From the NCBI RefSeq assembly GCF_900323885.1, contig NZ_OOHJ01000018.1, positions 4,327,001-4,391,000 of the forward strand: 64,000 nt of DNA, in the 5' to 3' direction. The DNA is from [Actinomadura] parvosata subsp. kistnae. Its GTDB lineage: Bacteria > Actinomycetota > Actinomycetes > Streptosporangiales > Streptosporangiaceae. The position numbers and the translations under genes are program-made. The notes beneath the pieces are model-generated. The model worked only from the letters and a program-made list of their open reading frames with translations, did not search any database and had not been told where the DNA came from. Shown one piece after another: positions 34,555 to 44,568 of this stretch; the first letter of the stretch is position 1; each line of letters starts with the position of its first letter.

Positions 34555-34583
34555 TGGACAGGTAATTAGCTAATTGCCATAAT
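34555..34583 (+). promoter_or_regulatory. Promoter with palindromic operator in the spacer
   Basis: A -35 TGGACA (34555-34560) and a -10 CATAAT (34578-34583) are 17 bases apart. The spacer is filled by the palindrome GGTAATTAGCTAATTGCC (34561-34578, one mismatch). The GTG start of the ArsR gene lies 7 bases after the -10, implying a leaderless mRNA. A dimeric ArsR repressor bound here would block RNA polymerase directly. Confidence 0.75.
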
Positions 34584-34589
34584 GGCTTA

Positions 34590-34892
34590 GTGCTGGACGT
34601 CGATCTGGTCAAGGCGCTGGCCAATGACAAGCGGCTGCTGATCCTGGAGTGGTTGCGCGAGCCCGAGCGGCACTTCCCGCCGCAGCGCGACGGCGATCTC
34701 GTACGGGACGGCGTCTGCTCGCTGTTCATCGCCGAGAAGCTGGGAGTGAGCCAGCCGACCTGCGGCGAGCATCTCAAGGTGCTCGCCAAGGCGGGCCTGA
34801 TCCGCGGCCGGAAGATCAAGCAGTGGGTGTTCTACCAGCGCGACGAGGATCGCATCGCCGCGGCGAAGGAGCTGTTGAGCAGTGACTGGTGA
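34590..34892 (+). CDS. ArsR-family transcriptional repressor
   Basis: A 100-residue winged helix-turn-helix protein: ALANDKRLLILEWLREPE, the recognition region FIAEKLGVSQPTCGEHLKVLAKAGLI and a wing ending KQWVFYQRDE. The Cys residues (GVCSLF, QPTCGEHL) are not arranged as the classical arsenic or zinc site, so the effector is unclear. The GTG at 34590 is right at the expected transcription start (leaderless). It overlaps the YbaK-like gene by 11 bases. Confidence 0.9.
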   Translation: MLDVDLVKALANDKRLLILEWLREPERHFPPQRDGDLVRDGVCSLFIAEKLGVSQPTCGEHLKVLAKAGLIRGRKIKQWVFYQRDEDRIAAAKELLSSDW

Positions 34893-35478
34893 GCCACAGC
34901 CGTACGCGGCCTACGAGAGGCTGATCGCCGACCTGGACGCCGCGAAGGCGCGGTATCGGCTGATCGAGCACGCGCCCGAGGGGCGGACCGAGCAGGTCAG
35001 CGCGTTGCGCGGGAACGCGGTGGCGCAGGCGGCGAAGTGCCTGATCGTGATGGTCAAGATCGGCAAGAAGCAGTCCCGGTACGTGCTGGCGGTCGTGCCG
35101 GGTGACGCGCGGCTCGATCTGCAGGCGGTCAAGGCGTTGCTCGGCGGCACGTACGTGGCCTTCGCCGCCACCGAGAAGGCCGAGGAGCTGGCGGGCAGCG
35201 TGACGGGGACGGTGCTGCCGTTCAGCTACGACCCCCGGCTCGAGCTGGTCGCAGACCCCTCCTTGCTGGACCAGCCCGAGCTGTTCTTCAACGCCGGCAG
35301 GCTCGATCGCTCCGTGGCGCTCAACACGGAGGACTATGTCCGGTTGGCGTCCCCACGGGTGGCGCCCATCACGAGCGATCCGGATCCGGCCGCTACGAGC
35401 GATCCCGCCGCTACGAATGATCCCGCCGCTATCAGTGATCCCTCCGTTACTGGTGATCAAGTGGTTACGAGCAGGTAG
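34882..35478 (+). CDS. YbaK/EbsC-type aminoacyl-tRNA deacylase-like protein
   Basis: A 198-residue protein. Residues 10-160 match the YbaK/EbsC fold (RYRLIEHAPEGRTEQVSALRG, AVAQAAKCLIVMVK, VLAVVPGDARLDLQAVK). Family members hydrolyse mischarged tRNAs; the specificity here is unknown. The last 35 residues are a low-complexity tail with a six-residue repeat (SDPAAT/NDPAAI/SDPSVT) that is not part of the fold. It overlaps the ArsR gene at its start (GTG 34882) and the convergent esterase gene by 14 bases at its end. Confidence 0.87.
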   Translation: MTGEPQPYAAYERLIADLDAAKARYRLIEHAPEGRTEQVSALRGNAVAQAAKCLIVMVKIGKKQSRYVLAVVPGDARLDLQAVKALLGGTYVAFAATEKAEELAGSVTGTVLPFSYDPRLELVADPSLLDQPELFFNAGRLDRSVALNTEDYVRLASPRVAPITSDPDPAATSDPAATNDPAAISDPSVTGDQVVTSR

Positions 35479-36502
35479 GCGTGGGAGCGGTGTTGGCGCC
35501 GGTCCAGGAGGCCAGGAAGCCGAACGTGGTCGAGGCCCCGGGCGCGAGCGACCCGTTCCACGTCGCGTTCCGTACGGTCACCGAGGAGCCGCTCGCGCTC
35601 AGCGTCCCGCCCCAGAGCTGGGTGATCTGCTGACCGTCGGCGAACGTCCACGCCACCGTCCACGAGGAGCGGGACGCGCTGCCGGTGTTGGTGACGGTGA
35701 CCTCGCCCTGGAAACCGCCCTGCCACTGCCCGGTGCTCTTGTACGTGGCGGTGCAGCCGCCGGGCGGCGGGGGCGTGATGGTGGTGGTGACGGTGGGCGT
35801 GGCGGTGTTGCCGAGGGCGTCCACCAGGGCCGGGTACCACTTGTCGGACATCTTCTGGTCGCCGGCGGCGTTCGGGTGCACCCCGTCGTAGGTGTCGGTG
35901 CTGGTGCTGAAGCCGGTCCACTGGTCCACGACGGTGATGGGCGACTGGAGGGTGGAGGTGGCGGCGGCCCAGGCAGGGATGGCGTTGTTGAAGGTGACGG
36001 CGCGCTGGGCGCAGTCGGCGCAGGTGGACGGGTTCATCGGGATGATCTTGGCGACGAGGATCTTCATGTTGGGATTGCTGGCCCGCATCTGGCCCACGAG
36101 GGTGGTGAACGCGCTCAGAATCGTCGCCGGTGCGATGTTGCTCCACACGTCGTTGGTGCCGAAGTGCATCAGGACGATGTCGGGCTTGGTGGCGGAGAGC
36201 CAGCCGGGCAGCAGGCCCTGGTTGGCGACGTTGGTGGCGAGGTAGCCGCCGTGTCCCTCGTTGTCGCCGTCGTAGGAGACGCCGCAGCCCTGCGGCGGCA
36301 GGGTGCCGACGAAGTCGATGTTGGTGTGGCCGGTGCTCTGGAGCCGGTTCCAGAGCAGGGCCCGCCAGCAGCCGGGGGAGCCGGTGATGGAGTCGCCCAG
36401 AGGCATGATCTTGATGGGGGCGGCGCTGGCCGTGGCCGTGGCGGCGAACAACACCGCCGCGGCCAGCGTCACTAACACGGAGACGATCGTGGTCCTGCGC
36501 AT
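35465..36502 (-). CDS. Secreted CE3-type SGNH esterase with C-terminal CBM2
   Basis: A 345-residue secreted enzyme: signal peptide to about residue 28 (ATATASA), then an SGNH/GDSL hydrolase with the catalytic Ser in IMPLGDSITGSPGCWRALLW (the form of CE3 acetyl xylan esterases), the block III-like FGTNDVW and the Asp/His pair in DGVHPNAAG. A TTTITPPPP linker leads to a family 2 carbohydrate-binding module with paired Cys and Trp residues (CTATYKSTGQWQGGF ... FGFLASWTG). Likely role: removing acetyl groups from xylan while bound to cellulose. ATG 36502 follows GGGAAG. Four 36-bp repeats lie just upstream. Confidence 0.92.
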   Translation of the reverse strand: MRRTTIVSVLVTLAAAVLFAATATASAAPIKIMPLGDSITGSPGCWRALLWNRLQSTGHTNIDFVGTLPPQGCGVSYDGDNEGHGGYLATNVANQGLLPGWLSATKPDIVLMHFGTNDVWSNIAPATILSAFTTLVGQMRASNPNMKILVAKIIPMNPSTCADCAQRAVTFNNAIPAWAAATSTLQSPITVVDQWTGFSTSTDTYDGVHPNAAGDQKMSDKWYPALVDALGNTATPTVTTTITPPPPGGCTATYKSTGQWQGGFQGEVTVTNTGSASRSSWTVAWTFADGQQITQLWGGTLSASGSSVTVRNATWNGSLAPGASTTFGFLASWTGANTAPTPTCS

Positions 36503-36524
36503 GGTGCGTCTTCCCGTCCGTACA

Positions 36525-36668
36525 CCTGCACGAAACATCGTGTGCTCTCCCGTCCGTACGCCTGCGCGAAACGTAGGAGCGGCGACAGCTCCCGAGCCTG
36601 CGCGAAACGCAGGAGCGACGGCAGCTCCCAAGCCTGCGCGAATCGTAGGATCGCGGGCGCGGGTCCGG
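36525..36668 (-). repeat. Four 36-bp tandem repeats, each with a 17-bp hairpin core
   Basis: Cores start at exactly 36-base steps: 36525, 36561, 36597 and 36633. The third is a perfect stem CCTGCG-CGAAA-CGCAGG and the others vary (cctgcgcgaaacgtagg, cctgcgcgaatcgtagg). They fill the region upstream of the esterase start. They may be clustered operator sites or hairpins in the leader. Confidence 0.85.
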
Positions 36669-36719
36669 GAAGCACGACGATCATGGCGGGGTGCTGACCT
36701 GGGCGGACGGATGTAACTT

Positions 36720-37550
36720 TCAGCGGCGCACGACCGCCAGCGGGCACGGCGCGTGGTGCAGGAGGGCCTGGCTGATGGAGCCGATGAGCATGCCCGCGAG
36801 CTGCCCGTGCCCCCTGGACCCGACCACCAGCAGGTCGGCGCGCGCGGATGCCTCCTTGAGCACCTCGACGGGGTGCCCGTGCACGACCTCGGCCACCACG
36901 TGCACCCCCGGGTGCCGCTCCCGGTGCCCGGCCAGCGACTCCTTCAGGGCACGCAGGGTGTCCTGCTCGCTCTCGCGGGAGGCGGGCTCGAAGCCGCCGG
37001 GCTGGGGCCAGGCCCACGCGCGCAGGACATGGAGCCGGGCGCCGCGCAGCTCGGCCTCGGTGAAGGCGAAGTCGAGGGCCCGCCCGGCGCCGGGTGAGCC
37101 GTCGGTGCCGGCCACGATCTCGCCGTGCGGCGACGGGGGCGGGTCGTGGATGAGCACGACGTCCGAGGGCGCGTGGGCGGCGACGCCGTACGCGACGGAT
37201 CCGACAAGCAGGCCGCGCACACCGCCGATGCCGCGGCTGCCCACCACCAGCAGCTCGGCTTCCTCGGCCGCCTTGACCAGCGCCGAGCGGGGGTCGCCGG
37301 GGAGCAGCACGCCGTCGAGGCGCACCTCGGGCCACACCCGGCGGGCGCGTTCGCAGGCGGCGGTGAGGACGGTCTCGGCGCCGTCGCGCATCCACTGGGC
37401 CACCTCGGCGTAGCGGACGGCGCCCTCGCACACCCACTTCGGCACGGCGTGCGCGACGGTCAGCGGCGCCTGCCTGAGCCGGGCCTCGGCGGCGGCCCAG
37501 CCGGCGGCCTCCAGCCCGGTACGGGAGCCGTCCACCCCTACGACGATCAT
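36720..37550 (-). CDS. Universal stress protein, two tandem USP domains
   Basis: A 276-residue protein made of two USP domains of about 140 residues (IVVGVDGSRTGLEAAGWAAAEA ... and EIVAGTDGSPGAGRALDFAFTEA ...). Both have the ATP-binding loop G-x2-G-x9-G-S (VVGSRGIGGVRGLLVGS and VVGSRGHGQLAGMLIGS). Family members bind ATP and help dormancy or stress survival, often with redox and hypoxia genes. ATG 37550 overlaps the stop of the small secreted-protein gene upstream (ATGA), indicating one operon. Confidence 0.92.
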   Translation of the reverse strand: MIVVGVDGSRTGLEAAGWAAAEARLRQAPLTVAHAVPKWVCEGAVRYAEVAQWMRDGAETVLTAACERARRVWPEVRLDGVLLPGDPRSALVKAAEEAELLVVGSRGIGGVRGLLVGSVAYGVAAHAPSDVVLIHDPPPSPHGEIVAGTDGSPGAGRALDFAFTEAELRGARLHVLRAWAWPQPGGFEPASRESEQDTLRALKESLAGHRERHPGVHVVAEVVHGHPVEVLKEASARADLLVVGSRGHGQLAGMLIGSISQALLHHAPCPLAVVRR

Positions 37551-37897
37551 GACAGCGCGTAACACTCCACCTCGGCACGGCGGAACGGCAGCCCCTGTGC
37601 CTCGGAGTCGCGGGCGCACCTGCGCTCGGACCTGCTGAGCTTGAGCGTGCCGCAGACGGTGACGCCGGAGTAGGTGCGGCAGTCGAGCCCCGGGTCGGTC
37701 CTGCCGACGCGGTACATGCGCTTGACGGCCGCCCGGCACTTGGCCTTCCCCGTGTCGGAGTAGCGGCACTGGGCGATCAGAGTGTCGTACTGTTCCTGGC
37801 TGACTTCGTGCCGATCCATGCCGTCCCCGGCGGCGGCGGTGGCGCCGGACGCGGCCAGCACGACGATGAGTCCTGCGACAGCGGCGAATCTCTTCAT
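37547..37897 (-). CDS. Small secreted Cys-rich protein
   Basis: About 116 residues with a signal peptide (MKRFAAVAGLIVVLAASGAT) and a mature part with six Cys (AQCRYS, AKCRAA, LDCRTY, TVCGTL, RRCARD, VECYAL), suggesting disulfide bonds. I do not recognise the family. Its stop overlaps the start of the universal stress protein gene, so the two are co-translated. It is divergent from the thiC riboswitch, with about 100 bases between them. Confidence 0.7.
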   Translation of the reverse strand: MKRFAAVAGLIVVLAASGATAAAGDGMDRHEVSQEQYDTLIAQCRYSDTGKAKCRAAVKRMYRVGRTDPGLDCRTYSGVTVCGTLKLSRSERRCARDSEAQGLPFRRAEVECYALS

Positions 37898-37995
37898 GTT
37901 TCCCCTGATGGGGACCGTACCGCTGACGGCGATCGCCAAACCTGCGCGGCGCGGGTTTCGGGCGGGGCGGGGCGTGGGTACGATCACCGCCGACC

Positions 37996-38086
37996 AACGC
38001 GGGAGCCCGGTGGAGACCGGGCTGAGAGGACGGCTGACAGCCGCCGACCGCCAGAACCTGCTCCGGATAATGCCGGCGAAGGGAGT
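37996..38086 (+). promoter_or_regulatory. TPP riboswitch (THI element)
   Basis: The conserved thi-box parts are present in order: GGGAGCCCGGTGGAG, CTGAGAGG, then GAACCTGCTCCGGATAATGCC and GCGAAGGGAG. The final GAAGGGAG both closes the P1 helix and looks like the ribosome-binding site 8 bases before the thiC ATG. TPP binding should therefore hide it and reduce thiC translation. Confidence 0.95.
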
Positions 38087-38093
38087 TTGCGCG

Positions 38094-39637
<1,544 letters not shown>

Positions 39638-39647
39638 CGCATTGTCC

Positions 39648-39675
39648 AATGTCCAAACCCGCAGGTCTGGACATT
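39648..39675. terminator. Inverted repeat downstream of thiC
   Basis: AATGTCCA (39648-39655) and TGGACATT (39668-39675) pair perfectly around a 12-base loop, 10 bases after the thiC stop. An extra TGTCCA copy precedes it. It may be a terminator or an operator for the small secreted-protein gene that follows. Confidence 0.5.
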
Positions 39676-39761
39676 GATGGCGGGGATTTCCGCTCTTCTG
39701 GTGGCAACGTGGCAGTGAGCCCGGCCGGGGCTTCCACGACCACCAGAAGAGAGGATCTTTC

Positions 39762-40073
39762 GTGTCGATCAGAACTCGCGCGGCGGTCGTCGCCGCCGCG
39801 TCCGCCGTCGTCGCAGGGCTCGCCGCCACGCCGGCCTCCGCCGACGTCCACCGGGGGGTGGTCGGGTGCTTCGCCTGGTCCTGGGGCGACGGGAACACCT
39901 CGGTGACCGTCTACTGGCACAACCGGTGCACGACCAAGCACAAGATCACCATCAAGTACAGCCTGAGCTGGACGTACAAGACCTACACGGCCACCGTCGG
40001 CGGCGACGGCAAGGGGCACAAGAAGCTCCAGACCGCCTCGATCGTGTCCATCAAGGACGCGGGCCGCGCCTAA
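39762..40073 (+). CDS. Small secreted beta-rich protein
   Basis: A 103-residue protein from GTG 39762, 7 bases after AGAGGA. The signal peptide ends near ATPASA. The mature part of about 75 residues is rich in Thr, Lys, Trp and Tyr with alternating strands (TSVTVYWHNRC, HKITIKYSLSWTYKTYTATV) and has two Cys that may form a disulfide. Function unknown; an inhibitor or surface protein is possible. Its stop overlaps the convergent SDR gene by 4 bases. Confidence 0.75.
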   Translation: MSIRTRAAVVAAASAVVAGLAATPASADVHRGVVGCFAWSWGDGNTSVTVYWHNRCTTKHKITIKYSLSWTYKTYTATVGGDGKGHKKLQTASIVSIKDAGRA

Positions 40074-40921
40074 CCCGGCAGCGTCTCCCCGCCGATCGGG
40101 GCCAGCACCTCGCCCGTGTAGTACGACGAGAGCCGGTTCGAGGCGAAGAACACGTACGACGGGGCGATCTCGTCCGGGTCGGCGGCCCGCCCCATCGGCA
40201 CCTGCTTGCCGAACTGCTCCACCTTCTCCTCCGGCATGGTCGCCGGGATCAGCGGCGTCCACACCGGTCCCGGCGCGACGGCGTTGACCCGGATGCCGCG
40301 CTCGACCAGGTTCTGGGCCATGGAGTAGGTGAAGGCGTTGATGGCGCCCTTGGTGGCGGCGTAGTCGATCAGCGTCTTGTTGCCGCGCAGGCCGTTGATC
40401 GACGAGGTGTTCACGATGGCCGCGCCCTCCCGCAGGTGCGGGAGCGCGGCCTTCGTGACGCGGTAGTAGCTGTGGATGTTGACCGCGAACGTGTGCTCCC
40501 ACTGCTCGTCGTCCAGCTCCTCCAGGCCGTCCACCGGCGCCTGGTAGGCCACGTTGTTCACCAGCACGTCCAGGCCGCCCAGCTCGGAGACCGCCTGTTC
40601 GACGACGGAGACGCAGTGCGCGCGGTCGGCCAGGTCGCCGGGCAGCAGCACGCAGCGCCGGCCGGTCTCCTCGACCAGCTTGCGGGTGTGCGCGGCGTCC
40701 TCGTGCTCGGTCAGGTACGCGATCGCGACGTCCGCGCCCTCCTTGGCGAACGCCACCGCGACCGCCCGGCCGATGCCCGAGTCGCCGCCGGTGATCAGCG
40801 CCTTCTTGCCGCTGAGCAGGTCACGCCCGACGTAGTCGCGCATCTCGTCGCGCGGCTCGGGCGCCATCTCGCCGGTGTGGCCGGGGTAGGGCTGGTTCTG
40901 GGGTGGTGGTGTTTGCGACAT
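40070..40921 (-). CDS. SDR-family oxidoreductase (YghA-like)
   Basis: A 283-residue short-chain dehydrogenase. The cofactor loop TGGDSGIG (44-51), LVNNVAY, the catalytic Ser in NTSSINGLRGN and Y-A-A-T-K are all present. The N-terminal extension rich in Pro and Gln (MSQTPPPQNQPYPGH) is characteristic of the YghA/glucose-1-dehydrogenase-like group often linked to general stress. Substrate not deducible. ATG 40921. Confidence 0.9.
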   Translation of the reverse strand: MSQTPPPQNQPYPGHTGEMAPEPRDEMRDYVGRDLLSGKKALITGGDSGIGRAVAVAFAKEGADVAIAYLTEHEDAAHTRKLVEETGRRCVLLPGDLADRAHCVSVVEQAVSELGGLDVLVNNVAYQAPVDGLEELDDEQWEHTFAVNIHSYYRVTKAALPHLREGAAIVNTSSINGLRGNKTLIDYAATKGAINAFTYSMAQNLVERGIRVNAVAPGPVWTPLIPATMPEEKVEQFGKQVPMGRAADPDEIAPSYVFFASNRLSSYYTGEVLAPIGGETLPG

Positions 40922-40960
40922 GCCAGCGGCCTGCCCTTCATCGGGTATGGCTAACGCCAG

Positions 40961-41920
40961 CTATGTCACGAATCCTTGTGATCTGAGCCAGTCGCGGGCC
41001 ACCAGGACGGGCACGTCGCCATCCACGTCCACCTGCGCGTTGAGGTCGCGCATCACCTCGTCGGTGAGCTTCGCGGAGATGGGCGCGAAGATCCCGGCGA
41101 TCTCCGGGTGGGCGTCGGCGAGCTGCCGCCGCATCGTGACGGCCACGTTGTAGAGCGGGAAGAAGTGCCGGTCGTCCGCCAGCACGACCAGGTCGAGCGC
41201 CTTGATCCGGCCGTCGGTCGTGCTGATCAGGCCCATCGCGCACTGGCCGCTGGCGATCGCGTTGTAGAGGATGCCGACCGACACCCGGCGCACGCCGGCG
41301 CGCGGGACGTCCGCGCCGTACGTCAGGCCGTAGCCGCGCAGCATGCCGAGGAAGCCGTCGTCGCGGCCGAAGGTCTCGTGGTCGACGCAGAACGTGCGCC
41401 GCGCCACGGGGATCTTCGTCAGGTCGGAGATCTTCGTCAGTCCGTACTGCTCCGCCGTGGTGCGTTTCAGGCCGATCGCGTACGTGTTGTTCAGCGGGGC
41501 CGGCGGCAGCCAGACGATGCCGTTCCGCCGCAGGTCGAGGTCGCGCACGGCCGCGTACTGCCGCCGCGCGTCGGGGATGGGGGTCTCCTGGCCCAGGTAC
41601 GTGATCCAGCCCGTGCCCGTGTACTCCCACATGAGGTCGGCGTCGCCCCTGGTCAGCGAGGCGCGGGCGTTGACGCTGCCCTGCACGTTCGTCTGGTCGG
41701 CCACGTCCGCGCCGGCGGCGGTGAGGGCGAGCACCGCGATCTTGCCGAGCACGAGCTGCTCCGTGAACTCCTTCGACGTCACCCTGACCCGCACGCCGTC
41801 GAGCGCGCGCACCGGGCGGATGCTGCCCGGCCCGACCGGCGGCACGAACGACGACGCGGGCCGCAGCCCGCACGCGGCGACCGCACCTGTGACGAGCAGC
41901 AGCGCCACCAGCGCTCTCAC
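40961..41920 (-). CDS. Glycine betaine/choline-type ABC transporter substrate-binding lipoprotein
   Basis: A 319-residue lipoprotein: signal sequence with lipobox VAAC at residues 13-16, then an OpuAC-type periplasmic-binding fold (VRVTSKEFTEQLVLGKIAVLAL, DADLMWEYTGTGWITYLG, CAMGLISTTDGRIKALDLVVLADD). It captures a quaternary ammonium osmoprotectant or similar ligand and delivers it to the permeases encoded upstream. It is the last gene of a four-gene operon; its ATG overlaps the preceding stop (ATGA). Confidence 0.92.
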   Translation of the reverse strand: MRALVALLLVTGAVAACGLRPASSFVPPVGPGSIRPVRALDGVRVRVTSKEFTEQLVLGKIAVLALTAAGADVADQTNVQGSVNARASLTRGDADLMWEYTGTGWITYLGQETPIPDARRQYAAVRDLDLRRNGIVWLPPAPLNNTYAIGLKRTTAEQYGLTKISDLTKIPVARRTFCVDHETFGRDDGFLGMLRGYGLTYGADVPRAGVRRVSVGILYNAIASGQCAMGLISTTDGRIKALDLVVLADDRHFFPLYNVAVTMRRQLADAHPEIAGIFAPISAKLTDEVMRDLNAQVDVDGDVPVLVARDWLRSQGFVT

Positions 41921-42693
41921 GTCAGGCCCTTCGGCGACAGGTAGCGCTGCGCGAGGCCGCCCAGCCAGTCGATGATCAGCGCCAGCACCGCGATCAGCAC
42001 GCAGCCCGTGATCAGGACCAGGTTGCGTTGCGTGCTCACCCCCGTCGTGATCAAGTCGCCGAGCCCGCCGGAGCCGATGAACGCCGCGATGCCGGCCGTG
42101 CCCACGTTCAGCACCAGCGTCGTGCGCACCCCAGACAGGATCACCGGCACCGCCATCGGCAGCTCCACCTTGAACAGCACCCCGGCCGCCGACATGCCGA
42201 TGCCCCGGCCCGCGTCCACCAGGCGCGGGTCCACCTGCTCGATCCCCACCATCGTGTTACGCAGCGTCGGCAGCAGGCTGTAGGCGAACAACGCCACCAC
42301 CGCCGTCCAGAACCCGATGGTGAACAGCACCGCCAGCAGCACCACCAGGCCCACCGCCGGGGTGGCCTGGCCGAGGTTCACCAAGGCCAGCACGACGGGC
42401 GTCGCCCTGCGCAGCGCCCGCCGGGTCAGCAGCACGCCCAGCGGCAGCGCCACGACCAGCACCAGCACCGTCGAGAAGAACACCAGCTCGACGTGCTCCC
42501 ACGTGCGCCGGCGCAGGAACGTCAGGTTCAGCGAGCCGTGCTCGATGCCGTCGAGCGGCACGGCCTGCGTGTAGCCGACCATCGCCGCCGCCACGGCCAG
42601 ATAGCACAGCGGCGGCAGGATGACGTGCCACGACCGCCCGATGCGCGGCTCCGGCGTGGTCTCCTCCTTGGCCGCCGCGCTCTCGACCGTCAC
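41917..42693 (-). CDS. ABC transporter permease (glycine betaine type, second permease)
   Basis: A 258-residue integral membrane protein with about six helices after a polar N-terminus. The EAA-type loop contacting the ATPase is VDAGRGIGMSAAGVLFKVELPMAVPVILSGVRTTLVL. The GTG at 42693 overlaps the stop of the ATPase gene (GTGA). It forms a heterodimeric channel with the permease encoded at 43858-44505. Confidence 0.9.
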   Translation of the reverse strand: MTVESAAAKEETTPEPRIGRSWHVILPPLCYLAVAAAMVGYTQAVPLDGIEHGSLNLTFLRRRTWEHVELVFFSTVLVLVVALPLGVLLTRRALRRATPVVLALVNLGQATPAVGLVVLLAVLFTIGFWTAVVALFAYSLLPTLRNTMVGIEQVDPRLVDAGRGIGMSAAGVLFKVELPMAVPVILSGVRTTLVLNVGTAGIAAFIGSGGLGDLITTGVSTQRNLVLITGCVLIAVLALIIDWLGGLAQRYLSPKGLT

Positions 42694-43865
42694 GGGGCCT
42701 CGCCCCTGCGCAGGCGCCGCTCCCGCTCGCGGGCCTTGATGGACTGGATCGCGTTCTGGACCGTGCCCAGCGACAGCGCCCCCGCGTACGCCCGCCGCCT
42801 GCCCAGCACCGGCAGGACGTCGGTGTCGGCGTTGAGCAGCGTCTCCAGGGCGTCCTGCAACGTCATCCGGTGGCCGATCGAGACCGTCACCGGCTCGCCC
42901 GCGTCGCCGACCGGGCCGTGGACGCCCTCCAGCTCGGCCTGGGCGATCCACCTGAGCGGGCGGCGCATGCCGTCGAGGATCAGCGCGTGGCCGCGGCCGT
43001 CCAGCTCGACCTCGCGCAGCAGGTCGCGCGCGTCCATGTCCTCGGACGCGTACGGGATCCGGTCGAGCTCGATGTCGCCCACCTGGGTCAGGCGCAGCAG
43101 CCGCATCGAGGAGCCGCCGCCGAGGAACTGCTCGACGTAGTCGCCGGCCGGGTTCGTCAGGATCTCGGCCGGTCGGGCGTACTGCACGACGTGGCCGGGA
43201 CGTTGCATGATCGCGATGTGGTCGCCGATCTTCAGCGCCTCGTCCACGTCGTGCGTGACGAACACGATCGTCTTGGCCAGCTCCTCCTGGAGGCGCAGCA
43301 GCTCGTCCTGGATGCGCTCGCGGCTGATGGGGTCGAGCGCGCCGAACGGCTCGTCCATCAGCAGCACCGGCGGGTCGGCCGCCAGGGCCCTGGCCACGCC
43401 GACCCGCTGCTGCTGGCCGCCCGACAGGCGGCGCGGATAGCTGCTGCGGTACGTCTCCGGCTCCAGGCCGACCAGCGTGAGCAGCTCGTCCACCCGCTCG
43501 GCGATGCGCTTGCGGGGCCAGCCGAGCATCCTCGGCACCTGCGCGATGTTCGCCGCCACCGTCATGTGCGGGAACAGGCCGGCCTGCTGGATCACGTAGC
43601 CGATGTGCCGGCGCAGGCGGTCGGGGTCGATGTCGCGGGAGCTGCGGCCGCCGATGAGGATGTCGCCCGACGTCGGCTCGATCAGGCGGTTGATCATCCG
43701 CATGGTGGTCGTCTTGCCGCAGCCGGAAGGGCCGAGCAGGACCACGATCTCACCCGCCGGGATGTGCAGGTCCAGCTCCCGCACGGCCGGCTCGCCGCCG
43801 CCGGGGAACGCCTTGGTCACCTTGCGCAGCTCGATCGGCACGCCGACGGTGGCCCCGTCAGCCAT
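42690..43865 (-). CDS. ABC transporter ATP-binding protein (OpuCA/ProV-like)
   Basis: A 391-residue ATPase. Walker A GPSGCGKTT, Q-loop YVIQQAGLFPHMTVAANIA, signature LSGGQQQRVGVARAL, Walker B VLLMDEPFGALD and the switch His in FVTHDVDEAL. The last 130 residues hold one recognisable CBS-like motif (TVSIGHRMTLQDALETLLNADTDVLPVLG), as in osmoregulated transporters where it senses ionic strength. It overlaps the upstream permease by 8 bases. Confidence 0.94.
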   Translation of the reverse strand: MADGATVGVPIELRKVTKAFPGGGEPAVRELDLHIPAGEIVVLLGPSGCGKTTTMRMINRLIEPTSGDILIGGRSSRDIDPDRLRRHIGYVIQQAGLFPHMTVAANIAQVPRMLGWPRKRIAERVDELLTLVGLEPETYRSSYPRRLSGGQQQRVGVARALAADPPVLLMDEPFGALDPISRERIQDELLRLQEELAKTIVFVTHDVDEALKIGDHIAIMQRPGHVVQYARPAEILTNPAGDYVEQFLGGGSSMRLLRLTQVGDIELDRIPYASEDMDARDLLREVELDGRGHALILDGMRRPLRWIAQAELEGVHGPVGDAGEPVTVSIGHRMTLQDALETLLNADTDVLPVLGRRRAYAGALSLGTVQNAIQSIKARERERRLRRGEAP

Positions 43866-44505
43866 GCCTGAGCCCGGGAGTCGTCAGCCGGCCCAGCAGG
43901 ACGAAGCAGCCGTCGAACAGCAGCGCCAGGATCGCCACCCCGATCGTGCCGGTCAGGGCGGAGTTGACCGCGTTCGCGCCGCCCAGCCGGGCCAGGCCCG
44001 AGAAGATCTGCTCGCCGAGGCCCGGGCCCGACACGTACGCGGCCACCGCGCCGATGCCCATCGCGAGCTGCGTGGCGACCCGGATGCCCGTCAGGATCAC
44101 CGGCCAGGCCAGCGGCAGCTCCACCCGGGCCAGCGACCCGCGGCGGCTCATCCCGATGCCTCTGGCCGCGTCGACCAGCGTCGCGTCCACGCCCCGCAGG
44201 CCCACCACGGTGTTACGGATGATCGGCAGCAGCGCGTACAGGACGATCGCGGTCACGCTCGGCGCCACCCCCAGCCCCAGCGGGGGGATCAGCAGGCCCA
44301 GCATGGCCAGCGACGGGATCGTGAACAGCACCCCGGCGATCGACGTCGCGACCGCGGCCGGCCTGGGGCGGCGGTAGGTGGCCACCCCGACGAGCACGCC
44401 GAGGACGGCCGCCACCAGCACGCACTGGGCGACCATGCTGGCGTGCTGCACGGTCTCGAAGAGGATGAGGTCCCACCGGTCCTCGACGTACTCCCACAGG
44501 TTCAT
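43858..44505 (-). CDS. ABC transporter permease (glycine betaine type, first permease)
   Basis: A 215-residue protein with five to six helices and the EAA-type loop VDAARGIGMSRRGSLARVELPLAWPVILTGIRVAT. First gene of the operon permease - ATPase - permease - binding protein. Start ATG 44505, with CGGGGG a few bases upstream as the likely ribosome-binding site. Only about 60 bases separate it from the SDR gene upstream on the same strand. Confidence 0.9.
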   Translation of the reverse strand: MNLWEYVEDRWDLILFETVQHASMVAQCVLVAAVLGVLVGVATYRRPRPAAVATSIAGVLFTIPSLAMLGLLIPPLGLGVAPSVTAIVLYALLPIIRNTVVGLRGVDATLVDAARGIGMSRRGSLARVELPLAWPVILTGIRVATQLAMGIGAVAAYVSGPGLGEQIFSGLARLGGANAVNSALTGTIGVAILALLFDGCFVLLGRLTTPGLRHG

Positions 44506-44568
44506 CCCCCGGAGACTTAACCCCGGCCGCTCGACTCAAACGCCTCACCCGTCACACGAACGCCCAGG

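Noticed and set aside
36525-36668. Regular palindromic repeats resembling a CRISPR array
   Set aside because: Units are contiguous with no unique spacers, and no cas gene is nearby; this is a tandem repeat.
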